A model generated the notes under the pieces. It was not told the origin of the DNA, did not search any database, and worked only from the letters and a program-made list of their open reading frames with translations. From Coriobacteriaceae bacterium (GTDB taxonomy: Bacteria > Actinomycetota > Coriobacteriia > Coriobacteriales > Coriobacteriaceae), in contig DAJPGB010000001.1 of the NCBI GenBank assembly GCA_025992855.1, positions 248,001 to 312,000 of the forward strand: 64,000 nt of DNA, read 5' to 3'. The position numbers were made by a program, and so were the translations under genes. Positions 8,579 to 17,850 of this stretch are shown here, piece by piece (positions within the stretch are counted from its first letter, which is position 1; every line of letters begins with the position of its first letter).

Positions 8579-8908
8579 CTACTCGTCAACGATCTCGGCA
8601 AGCCAGACGTTCAGTGTATCGACTTCGGGGCAGCAGAACTTTGCCGTGCCGGGCTCGTTGCCAGGCACGGTTCCGCCATAGCGCAGGATATCGATATAGG
8701 GAAAGCCCACATGGCAGGCCATGGCGCACATCTTGCCGCGATCGCGGTCGAAGTCAAAAACGTCGCCCGGCTTGTGACCATGGTGGCAACGGCACGTACC
8801 CAACTGGTCCACGCAGCTCACGCGGATACGCGGACGCTTGCCACGCGGCGCGCCGAGCGGCTTGTTCTCGCCCGCAGGCTTGACGCCGCCCTCGCCAGCA
8901 TTACTCAT
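8579..8908 (-). CDS. TIGR04076 family protein
   Basis: 109 residues with eight cysteines, including CVDQLGTCRCHHGH and the C-terminal FCCPEVDTLN. The order Cys, GHKPGDVF, KMCAMACHVGFPYI and CPE fits the small TIGR04076 family, whose function is unknown; the cysteines suggest metal or redox chemistry. ATG 8908 overlaps the upstream kinase stop by 8 bp, so translation is probably coupled. An N-terminal basic, glycine-rich leader of about 28 residues precedes the conserved part, so a later start cannot be excluded. Confidence 0.7.
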   Translation of the reverse strand: MSNAGEGGVKPAGENKPLGAPRGKRPRIRVSCVDQLGTCRCHHGHKPGDVFDFDRDRGKMCAMACHVGFPYIDILRYGGTVPGNEPGTAKFCCPEVDTLNVWLAEIVDE

Positions 8909-9725
8909 GGTCAACCACATCCAGGCAGGCCTCGATGGGAAGGCCAGCCGACTTGTCCTCTTGGTCGGCATTGCGCTCGATAAGCTCAGCCACCACACGC
9001 ATGGCATCGGACGTCGCGCGCTGCAGACTCCAACCGGCCATAACGCGGCCGACGAGCACCGCCGAGAACGTGTCGCCCGTGCCCGGGAAGTAGACCGGAA
9101 TGAGCTCAAAGGGAATCGTAAAGTACTCCCCCGCCACATGGTCGTAACCGATAACCGCGTTCGTGCCATTGACTACGGCGCTCGTAATGACCACAGATTT
9201 GGCACCCAGCTCGCGCACTGCGTCCACAAGGTCACGGGCCTCATCGGGCGTAATTTGCTCGGCGATAGGCGTATCGGTGAGCAAACAGGCCTCGGTGTAG
9301 TTGGGAACCGCGTAGTCGGCGCACTCGAGCAGGTGCCTCATGAGACCGATCGTGGACTCGGGCACGCCCGCATAGAGCTTGCCGTTGTCGCCCATGATGG
9401 GGTCGACGAACACCTTGGTGCCCTTTTGCGCACGGCGATGGCAAAAGTCCGAGATGATGCGCGTCTCTTCCTCGGTCACGATAAAGCCGGTCGAGATGGC
9501 GTCGAACTCAAAGCCGAGCTCCTCCCAGATAGCGAGGCTTTGGCGCACGTACTCGGTGGTGTCGTGGATGTAGAACTTGGGATAGTTGAGCGTATCGGAC
9601 ACAAGTGCCGTCGGCAGATTGTGGATACGGTAACCCATGTGCGACAGCACCGGCAGCATGGCGGAAAGCGCGACCTTGCCGTAGCCGCACATATCGTTAA
9701 TCAGCAGCAGCTGAGTATTCTTCAT
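8901..9725 (-). CDS. Pyridoxamine/pyridoxal kinase (PdxY-like)
   Basis: 274 residues of the ribokinase-like PfkB fold. The anion-hole GTGD motif (215-218, catalytic Asp218) lies in VYFPGTGDTFS, and SDTLNYPKF and VDPIMGDNGKLY fit pyridoxamine kinases. It phosphorylates pyridoxal, pyridoxine or pyridoxamine with ATP in vitamin B6 salvage. ATG 9725 follows AAGGGGGAC at 6 bp. Its 3' end overlaps the TIGR04076 start, making a two-gene operon. The fit is to the PdxY type rather than to HMP kinase (ThiD), but activity on hydroxymethylpyrimidine cannot be excluded. Confidence 0.88.
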   Translation of the reverse strand: MKNTQLLLINDMCGYGKVALSAMLPVLSHMGYRIHNLPTALVSDTLNYPKFYIHDTTEYVRQSLAIWEELGFEFDAISTGFIVTEEETRIISDFCHRRAQKGTKVFVDPIMGDNGKLYAGVPESTIGLMRHLLECADYAVPNYTEACLLTDTPIAEQITPDEARDLVDAVRELGAKSVVITSAVVNGTNAVIGYDHVAGEYFTIPFELIPVYFPGTGDTFSAVLVGRVMAGWSLQRATSDAMRVVAELIERNADQEDKSAGLPIEACLDVVDHE

Positions 9726-9813
9726 GAGAGTCCCCCTTGGGTCGGGCGCGGCGCAACGGCGCCATAGTGCGACTAAGTGTAGCGCAGTGCAATCTAAGTC
9801 TTGCCTTCGGATG

Positions 9814-9938
9814 TAAGACCAAGTTCGGGCGTAATTTTGTTCTTAGAGTTTTTCTGACGCTTCTTATTACAGAAACTTGGCCTTAGAAGGCGCTATAAAA
9901 TTCTAAGAACAAGTTTTGGCTCAAATTTGTTCTTAGGA
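9814..9938. promoter_or_regulatory. Two copies, 90 bp apart, of a ~35-bp inverted-repeat operator before the Fic gene
   Basis: Copies at 9814-9848 and 9904-9938 share taagaNcaagtt and ttgttcttag. Each copy is itself an inverted repeat (taagaacaa against ttgttctta). The second copy ends 8 bp before the Fic start codon, so a bound protein could block expression. Confidence 0.65.
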
Positions 9939-9946
9939 CACTAACG

Positions 9947-11119
9947 ATGCTCGCACCCATCACACCCGGACGACAGGGAAACGTCAGGCACAACCTTTCA
10001 GGAGCCCTCGCCTATGATTCGTTTAGACCCGCCAATATGGATTCATTCTTTCCAATCAATTTATCCGCTGATTCCATGCGGCTTGTCTCCGATTGCCGCG
10101 CCATACTCGGCGAGGTTGAGGGCATGTCTCGCTTTGTTCCGAACATCGACATGTACCTTTCTATGTACGTTCGCAAGGAAGCGCTCTTGTCCTCTCAAAT
10201 CGAGGGTACGCAATGTACGTTCGATGATGTTCTTGACCCGTCAAACGAATCCAATGCGAGCCGGGACCTAACCGACGTCGTCAACTACACTCGAGCGGTG
10301 CAGCAGGCGACCAAGCTCATGGAGGAACTGCCACTCTGTATGAGGCTGCTCAAATCCGTCCATGCCACATTGCTTGGAAATGGCAGAGGCTCCGACAAGA
10401 CGCCGGGCCAGTTCAGGACGACTCAGAACTGGGTCGGACCAAACGGCTGCACGCTCAATGAGGCCCCGTATGTCCCTCCCAACACGGAGGATATGAAGGA
10501 GGCACTTGGCGACCTCGAGCTTTTCATCAACGAGCGTGACGACATCGATCCGGTCATCAAGGCCGCTTTGGTGCACTACCAGTTTGAAACCACACACCCG
10601 TTCCTCGACGGCAACGGACGCCTCGGTCGTCTGCTCATCCTCCTTTCGCTCATACATGATGGGGCGCTCACCAAGCCGGTCATCTACCCCTCGTATGAGC
10701 TCAAACGACACAGGAGCGAATACTACGATTGGCTTATGCGCGTAAGGCAGAGAGGCGATTTTGAGGGATGGGTTTCGTTTTTCAGTACCTGCTTGCTTGC
10801 AAGCGCACGCGAGGCACGGGATTCGATGCGGAAGCTTGTCGACCTCCATTCGGAAACCGAAAGGCTGATTCGCGAAAAGGCGGGAAGGGCTACGACGAAC
10901 GCCCTTATGCTACTCGACCTTCTCGAGGGCAATCCGATCGTCGACACCGCCTTTGTGTCTGAACGAATGCAGATTAGCAGATCGAGCGCAAACAACCTTA
11001 TATCCCAATTTACCGATTGGGGCATTCTTGTCCAACGCGATACGAGCAGGAAACGATACCGCACGTTTTCATATGAGCCATATCTCGCCATCCTCCGAAC
11101 CGGCGACGAGCCGCTCTAA
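9947..11119 (+). CDS. Fic family AMPylase-type protein with C-terminal winged helix
   Basis: 390 residues. The Fic core motif is intact: HPFLDGNGRLGR with catalytic His217. The class II inhibitory helix SSQIEGT (82-88, Glu86) lies N-terminal to it, so activity should be self-restrained. The C-terminal third resembles a winged-helix DNA-binding domain (FVSERMQISRSSANNLIS). Fic enzymes transfer AMP or other nucleotide parts to target hydroxyls; the target here is unknown. It stands alone, with iterated inverted repeats up to the start codon, which fits autoregulation through the winged helix. No separate antitoxin gene is adjacent. The ATG has only a weak ribosome site (ggacactaacg). Confidence 0.88.
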   Translation: MLAPITPGRQGNVRHNLSGALAYDSFRPANMDSFFPINLSADSMRLVSDCRAILGEVEGMSRFVPNIDMYLSMYVRKEALLSSQIEGTQCTFDDVLDPSNESNASRDLTDVVNYTRAVQQATKLMEELPLCMRLLKSVHATLLGNGRGSDKTPGQFRTTQNWVGPNGCTLNEAPYVPPNTEDMKEALGDLELFINERDDIDPVIKAALVHYQFETTHPFLDGNGRLGRLLILLSLIHDGALTKPVIYPSYELKRHRSEYYDWLMRVRQRGDFEGWVSFFSTCLLASAREARDSMRKLVDLHSETERLIREKAGRATTNALMLLDLLEGNPIVDTAFVSERMQISRSSANNLISQFTDWGILVQRDTSRKRYRTFSYEPYLAILRTGDEPL

Positions 11120-11132
11120 GTCCCGGAAAGCC

Positions 11133-11170
11133 AAGGGGGCGAAACCGGCAACTGTCAGTCTCGCCCCCTT
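11133..11170 (+). terminator. Hairpin after the Fic gene
   Basis: Perfect 10-bp arms aagggggcga (11133-11142) and tcgccccctt (11161-11170) begin 13 bp after the Fic stop. No long T-tract follows, so termination strength is uncertain. The rest of 11171-11289 holds no gene that I can support. Confidence 0.5.
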
Positions 11171-11289
11171 AATGAACCCTATCGGAAACTCCGGGATACG
11201 CCGTGGCCCGCTGAATCTACGCTGCAAAGACTGTCCAAGATTCCCCTGGCACCGGCATCCCAGCACTGCCACAAAATCGATTCGGTACC

Positions 11290-11349
11290 TTGACAATCAG
11301 TTAGGTACCTCTAGAATCACTTAGGTACAAAACAATCTCTCTACCTAAC
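11290..11349 (+). promoter_or_regulatory. MarR operon promoter with overlapping repeats
   Basis: A -35 TTGACA (11290-11295), 16-bp spacer and -10 TAGAAT (11312-11317) make a good housekeeping promoter. The motif ttaggtac occurs at 11301 and 11321 (20-bp spacing), with the reverse form tacctaac at 11342-11349. The repeats lie in the spacer and downstream of -10, which suggests repression by the MarR protein encoded next. Confidence 0.7.
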
Positions 11350-11373
11350 TAAAGAAAGGAGCGAAGCTTAGAT

Positions 11374-11877
11374 ATGTGTGTTGAAGCACTCGTCCTTCCG
11401 CATGAGCCCGGCGGTGACCCGTCGCAACCGGTAGACATACCCGAAGCGGTCAGCGCCGAAGACAAACTCGCCAAGCGCATCCTGAGCGGCCTGGGTTTTT
11501 GCGGCCATTACATGCATTTTCATGGTGGCGGCGTATCCGGCAAGGCGCCCATCATCTGCCTGCTGGCCAAGCAGCCCGGCGGCGAGATGTCTCAGCAGGA
11601 ACTCGGCATGCACTTTGACCTCAAGCCGGGGTCGCTTTCCGAGATCCTGTCCAAGCTCGAGGTCAACGGCCTCATCGAGCGCAGCCGTAACCCCAAGGAT
11701 CGACGGCAACTCACCATTCGCCTGACCGAAACCGGCCGGGAAAACGCCCGCATCGACCAGGCGGCCCGCATTCGCTTTAGAGAGCAGGCCTTTAGTGCCC
11801 TCACTCACGACGAGCGCGAGCAGCTCGCCGAAATGCTCGATAAAATCCGTGTAACCTGGGAGGAACTGGATGATTAA
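11374..11877 (+). CDS. MarR-family transcriptional regulator
   Basis: 167 residues with the MarR winged helix at about 60-140: EMSQQELGMHFDLKPGSLSEIL as recognition region and RNPKDRRQLTIRLT as wing. It is the first gene of an operon with two ABC exporter genes and overlaps the first by 8 bp (11870-11877). The family usually represses drug-efflux genes and releases DNA on ligand binding; repeats in its own promoter support autoregulation here. An N-terminal extension of about 40 residues precedes the usual MarR fold. Confidence 0.88.
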   Translation: MCVEALVLPHEPGGDPSQPVDIPEAVSAEDKLAKRILSGLGFCGHYMHFHGGGVSGKAPIICLLAKQPGGEMSQQELGMHFDLKPGSLSEILSKLEVNGLIERSRNPKDRRQLTIRLTETGRENARIDQAARIRFREQAFSALTHDEREQLAEMLDKIRVTWEELDD

Positions 11878-13666
11878 AACCCTCATGGGCAGCATCCGCG
11901 ACTATATGAAAGTCGCTGTTGCCACGCCATTGCTCGTGCTTGGCGAGGTGCTCTGCGAGATGCTGATTCCATTTATCACCGCCAACCTGATCGATGCCAT
12001 CAAAGACGGCACCACCGTAGCCGAGATGCTTCCCACCGCAGGCTTTTTGGTGCTCATCGCGCTGACGTCGCTTGCTTTTGGCGCCGCTGCCGGCGTCACC
12101 TGCAGCCATGCGAGCTGCGGCTTCGCCAAGAACCTGCGTCACGACCTGTTCTACAAGATCCAGACGTTCAGCTTTGCCAACATCGATGAGTTCTCGAGCT
12201 CCTCGCTCGTCACGCGTCTGACCACCGACATCAACAACGTTCAGCAGGCCTTTATGATGATCATCCGTATCGCCGTGCGCGCGCCGCTGGTCTTGATCTT
12301 CGCCTTTACCATGGCATTTATCATGGGCGGCAGCGTCGCCATGGTCTACCTGGTCATCATTCCGCTGCTGGGCTTTGGACTGTTCTTTATCATCTTTAAG
12401 GTGCGCCCCATCTTCTCGCGCGTGTTCCACAAGTACGACGCCCTTAACGAGTCCGTCGAGGAAAACGTCACCGGCATGCGCGTGGTCAAAAGCTACGTGC
12501 GCGAAGACTTTGAGAAGGAGAAGTTCGCGACCGCTGCGCGCGACGTCCAGATGGACTTCACCCGCGCCGAGAAGCTGCTCGCCTTTAACAACCCCATGAT
12601 GAACATCTGCGTCAACGGCGCATTTGTCGTCATCATCTACCTGGGATCCAAGCTCATCATCACGAGCCAGGGCACGCTGTTCGACGTGGGCCAGCTCTCC
12701 TCGATCTTTACCTATGGCTTCCAGATCCTCATGAGCCTGATGCAGCTGTCGATGATCTTTGTCATGGTGACCATGGCCGACGAATCGGCGCACCGCATTA
12801 CCGAGGTGCTGGCCGCCGAGCCCACGATCGCCGATCCCGCCGAGCCCGTGCTCGAGGTTGTCGACGGTTCCATCGACTTTGACCACGTGAGCTTTAAGTA
12901 TTCTGCGCATGCGAAGCGCCAGGCGCTCGACGATATCGACCTGCACATTAAGAGCGGCGAGACCATCGGCATCATCGGCGGTACCGGCTCGGCCAAGTCC
13001 ACGCTCGTAAACCTCATCGCCCGCCTGTACGACGCCACCGAGGGCACCGTGCGCGTGGGTGGCATGGACGTGCGCGACTATGACCTGGACGCGCTGCGCC
13101 ACCAAGTGGCCATGGTGTTGCAGAAAAACGTGCTGTTTAGCGGAACCATCGCCGAGAACCTGCGCTGGGGCGACCCGAACGCCACCGACGAGGAAGTCCG
13201 CGAGGCGGCACATCTGGCCTGCGCCGACGAGTTTGTCGACGGCTTCCCCAAAGGCTATGACACCTGGATCGAGCAGGGCGGCTCCAATGTTTCCGGCGGT
13301 CAGAAGCAGCGCCTGTGCATTGCGCGCGCCCTGCTGCGTCGCCCCAAGATCTTGATCCTGGACGACTCCACCAGCGCCGTCGACACCAAGACCGACGCCA
13401 AGATCCGCGCAGGGTTGGCAAGCTATCTGCCCAACACGACCAAGCTCATCATCGCCCAGCGCATTAGCTCCGTGCAGGACGCAGACCGCATCATCGTCAT
13501 GGAGGGTGGCCGCATCGCGCAGATCGGCAACCATGATGAGCTGCTTAAGACGAGCGAAATCTACCGCGAGACCTTTACCTCGCAGAACAAGATGTCTGCC
13601 GAGGCCGACACCGAGGTATCCGTACCGCAAGCTCAAACCCAGGAAGGAGGCGAGGCACATGAGTAA
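11870..13666 (+). CDS. Heterodimeric ABC exporter subunit with degenerate catalytic site
   Basis: 598 residues: six-helix exporter membrane domain (about 1-310) and a C-terminal nucleotide-binding domain. The Walker A is GGTGSAKST and the signature VSGGQKQR. Walker B ends ILILDDSTSAVD, with Asp in place of the catalytic Glu, as in the non-consensus half of heterodimeric exporters such as TM287/288 and LmrCD. It pairs with the next gene, whose start overlaps its stop by 8 bp. The substrate is probably a drug or lipid-like compound; this is inference from MarR control. Confidence 0.9.
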   Translation: MIKTLMGSIRDYMKVAVATPLLVLGEVLCEMLIPFITANLIDAIKDGTTVAEMLPTAGFLVLIALTSLAFGAAAGVTCSHASCGFAKNLRHDLFYKIQTFSFANIDEFSSSSLVTRLTTDINNVQQAFMMIIRIAVRAPLVLIFAFTMAFIMGGSVAMVYLVIIPLLGFGLFFIIFKVRPIFSRVFHKYDALNESVEENVTGMRVVKSYVREDFEKEKFATAARDVQMDFTRAEKLLAFNNPMMNICVNGAFVVIIYLGSKLIITSQGTLFDVGQLSSIFTYGFQILMSLMQLSMIFVMVTMADESAHRITEVLAAEPTIADPAEPVLEVVDGSIDFDHVSFKYSAHAKRQALDDIDLHIKSGETIGIIGGTGSAKSTLVNLIARLYDATEGTVRVGGMDVRDYDLDALRHQVAMVLQKNVLFSGTIAENLRWGDPNATDEEVREAAHLACADEFVDGFPKGYDTWIEQGGSNVSGGQKQRLCIARALLRRPKILILDDSTSAVDTKTDAKIRAGLASYLPNTTKLIIAQRISSVQDADRIIVMEGGRIAQIGNHDELLKTSEIYRETFTSQNKMSAEADTEVSVPQAQTQEGGEAHE

Positions 13667-15578
13667 GGCAACGACCGCCGAGCGCGCGCTCAACCGCAAG
13701 GGTGGCACCATGTCGCGCCTCATCAAGACGCTCTTTGGCTTCTACCCCGTGCTTTTGCCCCTCGTCGTCGTCGGCGTGGTGCTCTGCGCCATCATCAACT
13801 CCATCGGCGCGACCTTCCTTCAGAGCGCCCTGCAGATTATTAGCGAATCGTGGCAGTCGGGCGATTGGGAAGCTGCACAGCCCAAGATCGCACAGCTCGT
13901 GACCACCCTCGCCTGCATCTACGGCATCGGCATCCTGTCCTCGCTGTTCTGGAACCGCGCCATGGCCATCGTCACGCAGGGCTCGCTCGAGAAGCTGCGC
14001 GAGAAGATGTTCAACCGCATGCAGGACCTGCCGATTCGCTACTTCGACACGCACCAGCGCGGCGACATCATGAGCCACTACACCAACGACATCGACACGC
14101 TGCGCCAGATGATCAGCCAGTCGCTGCCCAACCTGCTCATGACGACCATCGTCATCGTCACGGTATTCTTTATCATGCTGTACTACAGCGTGTGGATGTG
14201 CCTGGTCATTGTGGCCGGCGTCGTCTTTATGACCTTTATGACCAAGCTGCTCGGCTCCAACTCCGCGCGTTTCTTTATTGCGCAGCAGTCCGAGCTCGGC
14301 GTGGTCGAGGGCCATATCGAGGAAGTCATGAACGGCCAGAAGGTCGTCAAGGCATTCTGCCACGAGTCTGCCGCCGAGGCCGATTTTGACGAGCGCAACG
14401 AAAAGCTCTTCGAGGTCTCGCAGAAGGCCAACATGTACGCCAACATCCTCATGCCCATCCTTATGAACCTGGGCAACCTGCTCTACGTGTTGGTGGCCCT
14501 TGCCGGCGGCATTTTCCTGGCGCTGGGCGTGCCCAACCTGAGCATCTCGGGTATGGCGCTGTCCATCGCCGTCGTGGTGCCGTTCCTCAACATGACCAAG
14601 CAGTTCTGCGGACAGATCGGCCAGATCTCGCAGCAGATCAACGCCGTGGTCATGGGCCTCGCCGGCGCCGACCGTATCTTTGAGCTCATCGACGAGAAGC
14701 CCGAGACCGACGAAGGCTACGTGACGCTCGTCAACGCGCAGGTGAACCCCGATACCTGGCAGCTCGAGGAGGCCGACCACCACACCGGCATGTGGGCGTG
14801 GAAACACCCGCACCGCGCAACCGGCGAGATCGAGTACGTACCGCTGCGCGGCGACCTGGTCATGGACAACGTCGACTTTGGCTACACGCCCGACCACGAG
14901 GTGCTGCACGGCGTGTCCGTGTTTGCCAAGCCGGGCCAGAAGGTCGCGTTTGTCGGTGCCACCGGTGCCGGCAAGACGACCATCACCAACCTCATCAACC
15001 GCTTCTATGACATCGCCGACGGCAAGATTCGCTACGACGGCATCAACGTCAACAAGATCCGCAAGGCCGATCTGCGCCGCTCGCTGGGCGTGGTGCTGCA
15101 GGACGTGAACCTGTTCACCGGCACCGTGATGGATAACATCCGCTACGGCAACCTGGACGCCACCGACGAGGAGTGCATCGCGGCAGCCAAGCTCGCGGGC
15201 GCCGACGACTTTATCACCCGACTGCCCGACGGCTACGACACTATGCTCACCGGCAACGGCGCACAGCTGTCGCAGGGCCAGCGCCAGCTGATTTCGATCG
15301 CACGCGCTGCCGTCGCCGATCCGCCGGCAATGATCCTGGACGAGGCCACGTCGAGCATTGATACCCGCACCGAGGCCATCGTGCAGGCGGGCATGGATAA
15401 GCTCATGGAGGGCCGTACGACGTTTGTCATCGCGCACCGCCTGTCCACCGTGCGCAACTCCGACGCGATCATCTGCCTGGACCACGGCCGCATCATTGAG
15501 CGCGGCAACCACGATGAGCTGATCGCCAAGCGCGGGTATTACTACCAGCTTTATACCGGAGCGTTTGAGCTGGAGTAG
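13659..15578 (+). CDS. Heterodimeric ABC exporter subunit with consensus catalytic site
   Basis: 639 residues, membrane domain then ATPase domain. Walker A is GATGAGKTT, the signature is LSQGQRQL (Gln for the usual second Gly), and Walker B ILDEATSSID keeps the catalytic Glu. It complements the upstream Asp-type subunit. An insertion of about 35 residues (WQLEEADHHTGMWAWKHPHR region) sits between the membrane domain and Walker A. ATG 13659 follows an AGGAGG element; the frame is open further upstream, but the overlap arrangement favours this start. A strong hairpin at 15706 ends the operon. Confidence 0.9.
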   Translation: MSKATTAERALNRKGGTMSRLIKTLFGFYPVLLPLVVVGVVLCAIINSIGATFLQSALQIISESWQSGDWEAAQPKIAQLVTTLACIYGIGILSSLFWNRAMAIVTQGSLEKLREKMFNRMQDLPIRYFDTHQRGDIMSHYTNDIDTLRQMISQSLPNLLMTTIVIVTVFFIMLYYSVWMCLVIVAGVVFMTFMTKLLGSNSARFFIAQQSELGVVEGHIEEVMNGQKVVKAFCHESAAEADFDERNEKLFEVSQKANMYANILMPILMNLGNLLYVLVALAGGIFLALGVPNLSISGMALSIAVVVPFLNMTKQFCGQIGQISQQINAVVMGLAGADRIFELIDEKPETDEGYVTLVNAQVNPDTWQLEEADHHTGMWAWKHPHRATGEIEYVPLRGDLVMDNVDFGYTPDHEVLHGVSVFAKPGQKVAFVGATGAGKTTITNLINRFYDIADGKIRYDGINVNKIRKADLRRSLGVVLQDVNLFTGTVMDNIRYGNLDATDEECIAAAKLAGADDFITRLPDGYDTMLTGNGAQLSQGQRQLISIARAAVADPPAMILDEATSSIDTRTEAIVQAGMDKLMEGRTTFVIAHRLSTVRNSDAIICLDHGRIIERGNHDELIAKRGYYYQLYTGAFELE

Positions 15579-15705
15579 TTCGGCTCGCCGAGATGGCCGA
15601 TTTGCCGCTCATTCGTCGGGCATGGCCCTAAGGTCAATGCTCTCCTCTTTCGGGGCAAATCGACTCATCTCAACGACCCAAACACAATGCACCGCAACGA
15701 ATAAA

Positions 15706-15739
15706 GCCTCCGCAGCACACACGAGCTGCGGAGGCTTTT
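15706..15739 (+). terminator. Rho-independent terminator of the MarR/ABC operon
   Basis: Perfect 10-bp arms gcctccgcag (15706-15715) and ctgcggaggc (15726-15735), followed by TTTT. On the opposite strand the stem is followed by TTTATT, so it may also end the convergent diguanylate cyclase gene. Confidence 0.9.
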
Positions 15740-15759
15740 CTATGCCCTCCGTTACGAGC

Positions 15760-16851
15760 TTACCGTTCCTCGCGTTGCAGCCCGGCTGCCTCGGCTGTCT
15801 TTACGCGGTTCTTGTCGATGTACATGTTTTTGTCGGCTTGGGAAAAGAGTTCACGTATGGTAGGCGGCTCGTCAAAATCACTGGAAAGCGCGTAGCCCAC
15901 CGCATAGCTGATAGGCATGTCGGGGTGGGCCCCGGAATACTCGTTCACGTTCGCACGAACCCGAGCGAGACAGGACTCCACGGCAGCTCGATCGGTATCC
16001 CGCAGCACCGCGATAAACTCATCGCCGCCGTCGCGACCCACAAAGCAGGTCTCGGACGCCACGCGCCCCAGCTGCTGGGCAAAAGAACGGATGTATTCGT
16101 CGCCCTTCTCGTGGCCAAAGCTGTTATTGACCGTATGCAGATTGTTAAGGTCGAAGACGCACACCGCAACGGGCGCCTCCGCGGAGACAGGCTGCTCCTG
16201 CCCCAAGATCTCCTCGCACTTGTTCTTGTTGGGCAGTCCCGTGGCTTCGTCGAGATAGACTTTGTTCTGCAGCTCGCGATTGAGTGCGGTAGTTCGCACC
16301 GCGCGAACAAGTTCGACCGCAAAGGTCGCCACCAAGCCCATGATGTCGATGATCACCAGACCCTCGAGATAGTTGAGCGCCGACGCCTTCTCCTGAGAAT
16401 AGTCCTCTGCGAGTCGCGTAGCATCGTCGCAAATGCCAAAGAACTCCTCGCTCATGTCGATGATGTCGGTGTTCTCATAGCCGACTTCGCGCACGCGGAT
16501 GATCTCGGCGCAAAGCTCATCAAAATAGTTTGCAAGCTCGGTCATCTTTGCCTGATACTCGTCGTCGTCGAGACGGACGAGGTTGAGGTCGTCACTTCCG
16601 TAACGCAAACCGTTGATGTATGAATCCACGGCTTTGAGCAGGTCATCTTGAGGCTGGCCCGCGTCCTCGAGCTTAACGATTCGCTGCGTGGTACCGCGCA
16701 CCAGACCGGCATAGTTGACCACGCGCGCCGTGCCCTGAATATCGGAGACGAGCAGCATGACATTGATGAAGAAGAAGATGAGAACTGCCGTGAGCACCAT
16801 CATGAGCAGGCGCACCGCCTGGCTGGCCTTCTTGGCAACAGAAGTATTCAT
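15760..16851 (-). CDS. Membrane-anchored GGDEF diguanylate cyclase
   Basis: 363 residues. A first membrane segment (about 15-36) is followed by a roughly 130-residue external or periplasm-side region and a second segment (about 170-188), then a GGDEF domain. The active-site loop is intact, GGDEF at 275-279 within GRDGGDEFIAVL. It should make cyclic di-GMP in response to a signal sensed outside. No RxxD inhibitory site is seen 5 residues upstream. ATG 16851 follows GAGGGAG at 7 bp. No EAL or PilZ gene is nearby. It is convergent with the ABC operon. Confidence 0.88.
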   Translation of the reverse strand: MNTSVAKKASQAVRLLMMVLTAVLIFFFINVMLLVSDIQGTARVVNYAGLVRGTTQRIVKLEDAGQPQDDLLKAVDSYINGLRYGSDDLNLVRLDDDEYQAKMTELANYFDELCAEIIRVREVGYENTDIIDMSEEFFGICDDATRLAEDYSQEKASALNYLEGLVIIDIMGLVATFAVELVRAVRTTALNRELQNKVYLDEATGLPNKNKCEEILGQEQPVSAEAPVAVCVFDLNNLHTVNNSFGHEKGDEYIRSFAQQLGRVASETCFVGRDGGDEFIAVLRDTDRAAVESCLARVRANVNEYSGAHPDMPISYAVGYALSSDFDEPPTIRELFSQADKNMYIDKNRVKTAEAAGLQREER

Positions 16852-16971
16852 AAGTTCACTCCCTCAAATGGCAAAAGCGCAGGTGGCGCATAGCGTCTTG
16901 TAAATCATGCGGGGTCAACTCTACCAGATGATTTTTCTAGGACGGGAATTAAAGAATCATCGACACGATAG

Positions 16972-17850
16972 CTATTTGAGGAGTTGGGCCATGGCGTTGA
17001 CGAATTTTTGGACTTGAAGGGTGGGCTCAAGCGGGTAGTGCAGAAAGACCGGCACCTCGCGGCCGCAGAGGAACGGTACGCCCACAAAGGCCGGGTGCAC
17101 CCCCGACCACGCGCCGCAGGTGAGCACCGCGTCGCCCTTTTCCTCCGCCTCGTTAAAGAGCGCAAAGTCAAAGCTGTCCACGTCGATCACGTCCACGCCG
17201 CCGTCGGCCAACAGGTCGATGCGCAGGCTGTCCATGGCGTCGTTGCCGTGACGGAGCACGCGCAGGCGCATGCCCTCCAGGTCGGCAACCGTGATGCGCG
17301 TCTTGCGCGCCAGCGGGCTCGTGCGCGGCACGTCGATATAAAACGGCACGTTGACGATGCGGAGCTTTTGGCAGGTGTCGCCCCAGCGTGGGGTAGAAAA
17401 ACTCGACTGCACCACATCGACCTCGCGGCCCAAGCTGCGCATGACGGTCTCGCGCTCGTCGTAGAGGTCGCTTACCGGCACGATCTCAAATCGCAGCGAC
17501 GGCTCCAGATCGTGGATGCCCGTCCACATCGACAGCGTTTGGCGCCCCGGGCACATCATCGACACGCCCAGGCGCACGGCACCGCCGTCACCCGCCGCAC
17601 GTCGAGCACGGCGCAGGGCGTCCTCGGACTGGCGCATGATCGAGCGTGCGTCGTCCACCAGCAGAGCACCCGCCGGCGTCACCTTGACGCCCGAATGCGA
17701 GCGCTCAAACAGCGTAATACCGAACTCCGCCTCGAAGCCCGATACCTGCTTGACGAGCGCCGGAGTCGACACGCGCAATTTTGCCGCCGCACGCGAGAAG
17801 CTTCCCAGCTCCGCGGCGGCCGATATGGCCTCAAGTCGTCGATCGTACAC
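16972..17850 (-). CDS. LysR-family transcriptional regulator
   Basis: About 292 residues. The N-terminal winged helix has the classic pattern SFSRAAAKLRVSTPALVKQV followed by LFERSHSGVKVTPAG. The C-terminal half is the substrate-binding LysR domain. GTG 17850 is chosen because GGGAG lies 6 bp upstream and the protein then starts just before the helix-turn-helix. An ATG at 17883 would add 11 basic residues but has no good ribosome site. It diverges from the SDR/MFS/Gfo operon at 18084, so it probably activates that operon on binding its substrate or an intermediate. Confidence 0.85.
   Translation of the reverse strand: MYDRRLEAISAAAELGSFSRAAAKLRVSTPALVKQVSGFEAEFGITLFERSHSGVKVTPAGALLVDDARSIMRQSEDALRRARRAAGDGGAVRLGVSMMCPGRQTLSMWTGIHDLEPSLRFEIVPVSDLYDERETVMRSLGREVDVVQSSFSTPRWGDTCQKLRIVNVPFYIDVPRTSPLARKTRITVADLEGMRLRVLRHGNDAMDSLRIDLLADGGVDVIDVDSFDFALFNEAEEKGDAVLTCGAWSGVHPAFVGVPFLCGREVPVFLHYPLEPTLQVQKFVNAMAQLLK

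Noticed and set aside
8579..9169. 196-codon frame for the TIGR04076 gene with a longer N-terminus
   Set aside because: The extra 87 residues overlap the kinase gene out of frame and are low-complexity; ATG 8908 is kept.
11801..13726. 641-codon minus-strand frame, and similar ones at 13575-15512 and 18240-20357
   Set aside because: Antisense shadows of ABC exporter and SDR/MFS genes that have full motif support on the plus strand.
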